DNA of 11,477 nucleotides from an uncultured Eubacterium sp. (GTDB lineage Bacteria > Bacillota > Clostridia > Lachnospirales > Lachnospiraceae): positions 1 to 11,477 of the forward strand of contig CABRZK010000054.1 in the NCBI GenBank assembly GCA_902475415.1, given 5' to 3'. A program made the position numbers and the translations under genes. Positions 7,274 to 11,477 of the stretch are shown one piece after another. Each line of letters starts with the position of its first letter. The stretch's first letter is position 1. Below the pieces are notes generated by a model. The model saw only the letters and a program-made list of their open reading frames with translations. It was not told where the DNA came from and did not search any database.

Positions 7274-7382
7274 CAATATCTTTTGTATATTCAGATTTTA
7301 TCTTTTGTAACGTATCAGATTTTGCAATCTGTTTTCTCTTTTGTAAATCTTTATAATCCCAGAGTGCCGTTCCTGCAATTTT

Positions 7383-7541
7383 GACTCCTAGCAACGCTAG
7401 GGGGGATTCCGCAACCGGTCTTCTGCCTTCCACTGCGTATTCGGTGGCCTGGCATCCAGCCGGCAATCTAGGATTCCCAGAAAAGAAAATGTAGGTTCAA
7501 AATAACAGGGTTCTCGCACACCCCAGGAATCGCTTTCGCTA
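7383..7541 (-). ncRNA. ssrS: Probable 6S RNA (RNA polymerase-binding regulator)
   Basis: 6S RNA mimics an open promoter and sequesters the housekeeping RNA polymerase holoenzyme. A near-consensus promoter ends at 7548, placing the start near 7541. The transcript has the expected rod shape. A 9-bp closing stem pairs GATTCCTGG (7523-7531) with CTAGGAGTC (7383-7391). The distal arm has GCCGG paired with CCGGT, then GCC with GGC, then a CCAC/GTGG terminal hairpin. TTTTGAACCTACA on the 5' side of the internal bulge matches what I recall of Firmicute 6S RNAs. CCTAGC/GCTAGG (7387-7401) can form a competing hairpin, as 6S RNAs do when releasing polymerase. The length of about 160 nt fits, but the mature 3' end is uncertain. 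No ATG-started frame with a ribosome site crosses it. The family call rests on structure, promoter strength and remembered consensus. Confidence 0.7.
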
Positions 7542-7547
7542 CAATTG

Positions 7548-7597
7548 ATTATACTTTACTATGTGCAACTTGACAATAAAAAATTCAAATTTTTTTC
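7548..7597 (-). promoter_or_regulatory. Strong sigma-A promoter with UP-like element for the 6S RNA
   Basis: The minus strand shows TTGTCA (-35, 7571-7576, five of six), a spacer of exactly 17 nt (7554-7570) and TATAAT (-10, 7548-7553, six of six). Directly upstream at 7577-7597 is an uninterrupted A/T tract, AAAAAATTTGAATTTTTT, resembling an UP element. It abuts and partly overlaps the cdd stop codon. This is the best promoter in the window and suits an abundant stable RNA. Confidence 0.85.
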
Positions 7598-8015
7598 AGG
7601 AAAGTTCTGGCGCAGTTTCCAGTTTTTCTTCTTTTAAAGAAAAAGCATATGGTAAAAGTTCTGCTAAAGTAGCCGAACGGTACCTGCCATCACTGCTTAA
7701 CATAATCACTTCGAAGTCCGGTTCGCAAAGCTCTGCCATCACCTGACGACAGACACCACAGGGAGCTGTCAGTTTTTTGCTGTCACTGATGATTGCAATA
7801 GCCTGAAATTCACGATACCCCTCCGAAACAGCCTTAAAAATTGCAGTCCGCTCTGCACAATTTGTAGGTCCGTAAGCAGAATTCTCGATATTGCATCCGG
7901 TAAAGATTGTACCGTCCTTGCACAGCAGAGCCGCGCCGACATGAAAACCGGAATACGGTACATACGCCTTTTCTTTTGCTTCTGCTGCTTTTTGGATCAG
8001 TTCTGTGATATCCAT
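7596..8015 (-). CDS. cdd: Cytidine deaminase
   Basis: This enzyme hydrolytically deaminates cytidine and deoxycytidine to uridine and deoxyuridine in pyrimidine salvage. From the ATG at 8015 the protein has 139 residues, the size of the small tetrameric class. The zinc site is complete: NCAE gives Cys53 and catalytic Glu55, and PCGVC gives Cys86 and Cys89, the three-cysteine pattern of this class. VPYSGFHVGAALL and GCNIENSAYGPTNCAERTA are canonical. The frame is open back to 8081, but the extension overlaps deoC and lacks family similarity. The chosen ATG is one base after the deoC TAA, with GGAG about eight bases upstream, so the two genes are probably translationally coupled. The stop abuts the A/T tract of the 6S promoter. 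Confidence 0.96.
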   Translation of the reverse strand: MDITELIQKAAEAKEKAYVPYSGFHVGAALLCKDGTIFTGCNIENSAYGPTNCAERTAIFKAVSEGYREFQAIAIISDSKKLTAPCGVCRQVMAELCEPDFEVIMLSSDGRYRSATLAELLPYAFSLKEEKLETAPELS

Positions 8016-8016
8016 C

Positions 8017-8667
8017 TTATTCTCCGTCCTGCAACATGGCAATGGCACTGCTTGTACCAATTCTGCTGCATCCTGCCGCAATATAATTCTCCATATCTTC
8101 TTTGGAGCGAATGCCGCCTGCTGCTTTAATCTTCACATTTGGTCCGACATGTGCTTTCATCAGCAATACATCCTCCAGTGTCGCACCACCTGTTCCGAAT
8201 CCGGTGGATGTCTTGATAAAGTCAGCACCCGCTTCTGTCACTGCTTCACACATACGGATTTTCTCTTCTTCCGTCAGATAACATGTCTCAATAATAACTT
8301 TTAAAATCTTGTCTCCGGTAGCTTCTTTCAGCTGACGAATCTCTTCTGTCACCTGCTGATATTGCCCGTTTTTTACCATCCCCAGATTGATGACCATATC
8401 AATCTCACTGGCACCATCTTCCAGTGCCTGACGAGTCTCTGTCAGTTTTGCCTCTGCACTTGCATTTCCAAGCGGGAAACCAACAACTGTGCAAATATTC
8501 AATTCCGGGAAATAATCATGTGCACGTTTTACATAGCTGCTTGGAATACACACAGAAGCCATTCTGAAAAACCGTGCTTCCTGACACAACTGCTGAATCT
8601 CTTTCCATGTTGTGACTGCCTTTAACGCAGTGTGATCCACAAATCTGTACAATTCTTCTTTCTTCAT
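8017..8667 (-). CDS. deoC: Deoxyribose-phosphate aldolase
   Basis: DERA is a class I aldolase that cleaves 2-deoxy-D-ribose 5-phosphate to acetaldehyde and glyceraldehyde 3-phosphate, letting cells burn the sugar of deoxynucleosides. From the ATG at 8667 the product has 216 residues, typical of Firmicute enzymes. Active-site residues are present: Asp90 in EIDMVIN, the Schiff-base Lys152 in FIKTSTGFG, and Lys181 in KIKAAGGIR. The frame stays open to 8727, but MKKEELYRFVDHTALK is the normal N-terminus, and GAGGT precedes ATG 8667. It leads cdd by one base, forming a nucleoside-catabolism pair. No deoxyribonucleoside phosphorylase or DeoR-type regulator is in the window. A palindrome at 8798-8822 is a candidate operator. 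I could not settle on a promoter in the AT-rich leader. Confidence 0.96.
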   Translation of the reverse strand: MKKEELYRFVDHTALKAVTTWKEIQQLCQEARFFRMASVCIPSSYVKRAHDYFPELNICTVVGFPLGNASAEAKLTETRQALEDGASEIDMVINLGMVKNGQYQQVTEEIRQLKEATGDKILKVIIETCYLTEEEKIRMCEAVTEAGADFIKTSTGFGTGGATLEDVLLMKAHVGPNVKIKAAGGIRSKEDMENYIAAGCSRIGTSSAIAMLQDGE

Positions 8668-8797
8668 AATCTTTACCTCATTTTTACGAATGACTTCATC
8701 ATAATATATTTTATGTAAAAAATCCATACTAACTGATATTTTCAGAAATTGTCACAACAAAGACTCCTCTTTGCATCATTTCCAAGCAATAATTACT

Positions 8798-8822
8798 ATA
8801 ACTTATTATTTTAATAAGTTAT
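8798..8822. repeat. 11-bp perfect AT-rich palindrome upstream of deoC
   Basis: ATAACTTATTA (8798-8808) and TAATAAGTTAT (8812-8822) are perfect inverted copies around TTT. It lies about 130 nt upstream of the deoC start and 40 nt past the liv-operon terminator. It could bind a dimeric repressor, but the leader promoter is unclear and AT-rich palindromes also occur by chance. A smaller hairpin, CAAAGA-CTCC-TCTTTG, is nearby at 8758-8773. Confidence 0.35.
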
Positions 8823-8861
8823 TGTTTTTAATTCATATCACAGAAAAAAATGATTTTACAC

Positions 8862-8894
8862 AAAAATCCCGCAGATACAGCAACCTGCGGGATT
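8862..8894 (-). terminator. Intrinsic terminator of the liv operon
   Basis: A 10-bp GC-rich stem (AATCCCGCAG with CTGCGGGATT on the minus strand) around a 10-nt loop ends in a T tract at 8862-8866. It lies 19 nt past the livM stop and marks livM as the last gene of its operon. Confidence 0.93.
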
Positions 8895-8913
8895 CTTTAG
8901 AAAGTTGGGTATG

Positions 8914-9864
8914 TTAATGTTTTGGAATACTTCTTCTTGGTGACAAAAGCTGGAATCCAGTCTTTTTGTATAAGCTACCCATAATACCATCCGGTGCAAC
9001 CATGATAACAACGATTGCAATAATACCAAGTACGATATTGGACATACCCGGATAGTTGTACATGATCTGTACGATAATTACATATAACACAGATCCTACG
9101 ATCGGTCCTTCCATTGTTCCAAGTCCACCGATGATAACCGCGAATGTCATAGCGATGGTCCAGTTAATGGAGAAACCTGTAGACGGATTGATATAAGCGG
9201 TCTGCATATACTGAGCACCACCGATCAGTCCCATCATAAAGCATGCAATTACATAACATTTTAATTTTGTTTTGTAAAGTTCTACACCCATAGTCTCAGC
9301 TGCAGAAGCACTGTCACGGATGGCCATCAGAGCCAGTCCTGTTTTTGTTCTCAGCAATCCGAATACTACTAATACAGCAATTACTGCAACAATCAGTGCT
9401 GTATAATATAACTGTTTATTGGACAGTGAGAATACGGTACTGATACTCCAGTCCTGTGCATAACCTACGAATTTCCAGTTTGAGAAGAAAATATTTAATG
9501 CTTCTGCAATGATCCATGTTCCGATTGCGAAATATACACCGCTCATCTTGAAGATTGCCGGTGATACGGCCAGACCGAATAATGCACAGATCACAGCACC
9601 GATAATAATTGCCAGATAAATATTTACTCCGTAATTAACAGAAAGAATTGTTAAGGAATAACCACCAATTCCGATAAATGCCTGCATACCAAGGGATAAC
9701 ATACCGGCATAACCACCCAGCAGATTCCACATCTGACTCATGGCCATGTACAGACACATCAGAGTGATAATATTCAGCAGATACGGGGAACCCGCCTGCG
9801 GAATGATCACAAACATAACTGCAATCACTGCAATTAAGATAATTAAATTCATTTTTTTCTTCAT
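8914..9864 (-). CDS. livM: Branched-chain amino acid ABC transporter permease LivM
   Basis: This is the second membrane permease of a LIV/HAAT-family importer. With LivH it forms the channel through which leucine, isoleucine, valine or a related substrate passes, driven by LivG and LivF. The 316 residues are mostly hydrophobic helices (about 8-10 segments). Family marks include LLGGYAGMLSLGMQAFIGIGGY (about 48-69), the cytoplasmic coupling loop AIRDSASAAETMGVELYKTKL (181-201), and GGLGTMEGPIVG (247-258). The C-terminus is short and basic. The ATG at 9864 follows the livH stop by 15 nt, with AAAGGGGG about nine bases upstream. A strong terminator follows. The exact substrate cannot be read from the permease, since this family also includes urea and amide transporters. 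Confidence 0.94.
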   Translation of the reverse strand: MKKKMNLIILIAVIAVMFVIIPQAGSPYLLNIITLMCLYMAMSQMWNLLGGYAGMLSLGMQAFIGIGGYSLTILSVNYGVNIYLAIIIGAVICALFGLAVSPAIFKMSGVYFAIGTWIIAEALNIFFSNWKFVGYAQDWSISTVFSLSNKQLYYTALIVAVIAVLVVFGLLRTKTGLALMAIRDSASAAETMGVELYKTKLKCYVIACFMMGLIGGAQYMQTAYINPSTGFSINWTIAMTFAVIIGGLGTMEGPIVGSVLYVIIVQIMYNYPGMSNIVLGIIAIVVIMVAPDGIMGSLYKKTGFQLLSPRRSIPKH

Positions 9865-9879
9865 ATCCGTCAGCCCCCT

Positions 9880-10746
9880 TTACTTTCTTACCGCAGAAGC
9901 TGCGAATAACCCGTTTGGTCTCAGTGCCAGAATGACAAGCAGTACGATGTAAGCGATCAGCATCTGTACACCGGATCCGAATACATATCCACCTACAATC
10001 TGGGCAACACCAAGCACGATACCACCGATCAGGGTTCCAAATAAACTTCCCATACCACCGATAACTACAACACCGAAAGCAATGATCAGATACTGTGTAC
10101 CGGAAGATGGATAGAATACGAATGTTGAACCAACCAAAGTTCCTGCTACTGCTGTGATACCCATACAGATTACCATTGCAGCCGCATAAGCAAGTTTTGT
10201 ATTAACACCCATCAGCTCTGCTGCCATTGTATCATCAGAAGTTGCACGAATTGCACGACCAAAGTTTGTTTTCTGCATAACCAGAGACAATCCGATGATG
10301 ATGACACATGCGATGATAAAACTTGTCAGGTAGCTGGCAGAAATAGATAACACATCTGTGGTAATAATATTTTTGGATGACAGTGCATTGTTAATTGACT
10401 GATTGTCCGCGCTGAAGATTTTCAGCATCAGGTTTGACAGGAAAATGGACAAACCAAAGGTTACTAGCAATGCCGGTGCTTCACCTTTATCCATTACCTT
10501 ATTAACAAGGAACTGTTGTATTACGAAACCAAGTACACACATAACAATAACAGATACAATTACGGAAACAATCAGATTACATCCGAGTGCTCTTGTCATA
10601 ACAAGTGAAATATATGTACCAAGAATCATCAAATCTCCATGTGCCAGGTTGGTCAGTCCCATAATACCGAAAACCAGAGACATGCCGATACCAATCATGG
10701 AGTATAATCCTCCCAGGAGGATACCTGTAACTATACATTGAATCAT
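9880..10746 (-). CDS. livH: Branched-chain amino acid ABC transporter permease LivH
   Basis: This is the first membrane permease of the LIV/HAAT importer, partner of LivM. The product has 288 residues and a string of hydrophobic helices. Family marks are the N-terminal GILLGGLYSMIGIGMSLVFG and LTNLAHGDLMILGTY (31-45), the coupling loop FGRAIRATSDDTMAAELMGV (162-181), and GGMGSLFGTLIGG (230-242). The ATG at 10746 has AAAGGAG about ten bases upstream. It starts 28 nt after the livF stop and ends 15 nt before livM, clearly in one operon. The N-terminus is very hydrophobic with no cleavable signal, as expected for this permease. Confidence 0.94.
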   Translation of the reverse strand: MIQCIVTGILLGGLYSMIGIGMSLVFGIMGLTNLAHGDLMILGTYISLVMTRALGCNLIVSVIVSVIVMCVLGFVIQQFLVNKVMDKGEAPALLVTFGLSIFLSNLMLKIFSADNQSINNALSSKNIITTDVLSISASYLTSFIIACVIIIGLSLVMQKTNFGRAIRATSDDTMAAELMGVNTKLAYAAAMVICMGITAVAGTLVGSTFVFYPSSGTQYLIIAFGVVVIGGMGSLFGTLIGGIVLGVAQIVGGYVFGSGVQMLIAYIVLLVILALRPNGLFAASAVRK

Positions 10747-10774
10747 AATTTCTCAACTCCTTTATCTAACATGA

Positions 10775-11477
10775 TCAGTGAGAAAATGTATTAATTCCGA
10801 AGTAAGCATCATTTACTTCATCTACACTTAACTCTTTTGATTTACCCTGCATTACGATTTTTCCTTCCAGAACCACATATGCATAATCGGAAGAATTTAA
10901 AGAACGGTTTACATCCTGTTCTACGATCAGCATTGTCAGACCGGTATCTGCGATTTCTTTCAGTTTTTCATAGATATCATTAATAACAACCGGTGCCAGT
11001 CCAAGGGAAATCTCATCACACAGAAGAATCTTTGGCTGTGTCATAATTCCACGACCGATGGCAAGCATCTGACGCTGTCCTCCGGAAAGGAAGGTTGACA
11101 TCTGATTTGCTTTTTCCTTCAGAATCGGGAACAGCTTATAAACGTTTTCCAGACGCTCCATACGTTCATCTTTTTTCGCCAGATAAGCACCCATCAAAAG
11201 ATTATCCTGTACGGTCATTCGTTCAAAGCAATGGCTTCCTTCCGGTGCCATGGAAAGTCCGAGGCGCGCAATCTGGTTTGGTTTTTTTCCTGCGATATTC
11301 TGTCCGTCAAAAATAATTTCTCCTTTTGACGGTTTATTTAATCCACAGATTGTGTTCATAATAGTAGATTTACCTGCACCATTCGCTCCGATCAGAGATA
11401 CGATAGTACCAGGCTCTACATTGATTGATACATCTTTCAGAGCAAGGAAATCTCCGTAATGAACATCAATGTTTTTT
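10775..11477 (-). CDS. livF: Branched-chain amino acid ABC transporter ATP-binding protein LivF, 5' end outside window
   Basis: This is one of the two ATPases of the LIV/HAAT importer. The frame is open to the window edge, with 233 residues visible, so only a few N-terminal residues are missing compared with the usual length of about 235. Visible numbering gives Walker A GANGAGKST at 30-38, signature LSGGQ at 130-134, and Walker B ILLCDE with Asp154 and catalytic Glu155. The LivF-type VEQ replaces the switch-region histidine motif. NIDVHYGDFLALKDVSINV at the edge is a typical LivF start, and APEG in the Q-loop position also points to LivF rather than LivG. The ATG at 11359 is internal, after Walker A, and is not the true start. 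It is followed closely by livH and livM. LivG and the binding protein presumably lie outside the window. Confidence 0.93.
   Translation of the reverse strand, partial: KNIDVHYGDFLALKDVSINVEPGTIVSLIGANGAGKSTIMNTICGLNKPSKGEIIFDGQNIAGKKPNQIARLGLSMAPEGSHCFERMTVQDNLLMGAYLAKKDERMERLENVYKLFPILKEKANQMSTFLSGGQRQMLAIGRGIMTQPKILLCDEISLGLAPVVINDIYEKLKEIADTGLTMLIVEQDVNRSLNSSDYAYVVLEGKIVMQGKSKELSVDEVNDAYFGINTFSH

Noticed and set aside
7191..7466. A 91-codon open frame on the minus strand, partly similar in sense to short peptides seen in other clostridial annotations
   Set aside because: It overlaps the probable 6S RNA and its terminator, has no ATG with a ribosome site, and its sequence is explained by the structured RNA.
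8016..8081. Longer N-terminus for cytidine deaminase overlapping deoC
   Set aside because: MDITELIQKA from 8015 is the normal start, with a ribosome site. The extension is just deoC sequence read in another frame.
1..11477. CRISPR array, phage genes, toxin-antitoxin pair, defence island or biosynthetic cluster
   Set aside because: No regularly spaced repeats, integrase, transposase or unfamiliar multi-gene cassette was seen. Apart from the spacers discussed, the window is filled with housekeeping and transport genes.

Overview
The window looks like ordinary chromosomal sequence from an anaerobic low-to-mid GC Firmicute, most likely a gut clostridium of the Lachnospiraceae type. This is inferred from the T-box-controlled pheST pair, the SpoIID-family gene, the AT-rich intergenic regions and the AGGAG-type ribosome sites. 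Every gene I can support is on the minus strand, so transcription runs from high to low coordinates. The family assignments are read by eye from motifs, and no search was run.

From the right edge: livF (cut by the window edge), livH and livM form the distal end of a branched-chain amino acid (LIV/HAAT family) ABC importer operon, which is closed by a strong intrinsic terminator at 8862-8894. A 250-nt AT-rich gap with an 11-bp perfect palindrome precedes deoC and cdd, a tightly coupled nucleoside-salvage pair. Just past the cdd stop is a near-consensus sigma-A promoter (TTGTCA, 17 nt, TATAAT, with an A/T tract upstream). It drives what I read as a 6S RNA gene (about 7383-7541). The transcript has an AT-rich tail and an intrinsic terminator at 7238-7273.

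Next is a membrane-anchored SpoIID/LytB-type protein whose reading frame is split by one in-frame TAA at 6247-6249. Frame and homology continue on both sides, so this looks like a nonsense-disrupted gene of about 656 sense codons. The TAA lies in one arm of a perfect 9-bp inverted repeat whose loop carries a Shine-Dalgarno-like sequence. A YihY/BrkB-family membrane protein follows with its own probable promoter.

The left third is the phenylalanyl-tRNA synthetase operon: a promoter overlapping the yihY stop codon, a full T-box leader with terminator, then pheS and pheT. The 197-nt gap between pheS and pheT is unusually long and contains direct and inverted repeats. At the extreme left, the first nine codons of what looks like queA run off the edge.

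I found no phage, CRISPR, transposase, defence or biosynthetic system, and no convincing novel multi-gene system. The items most worth a second look are the interrupted SpoIID gene with its hairpin, the 6S RNA locus with its tail, and the repeat-bearing pheS-pheT spacer.
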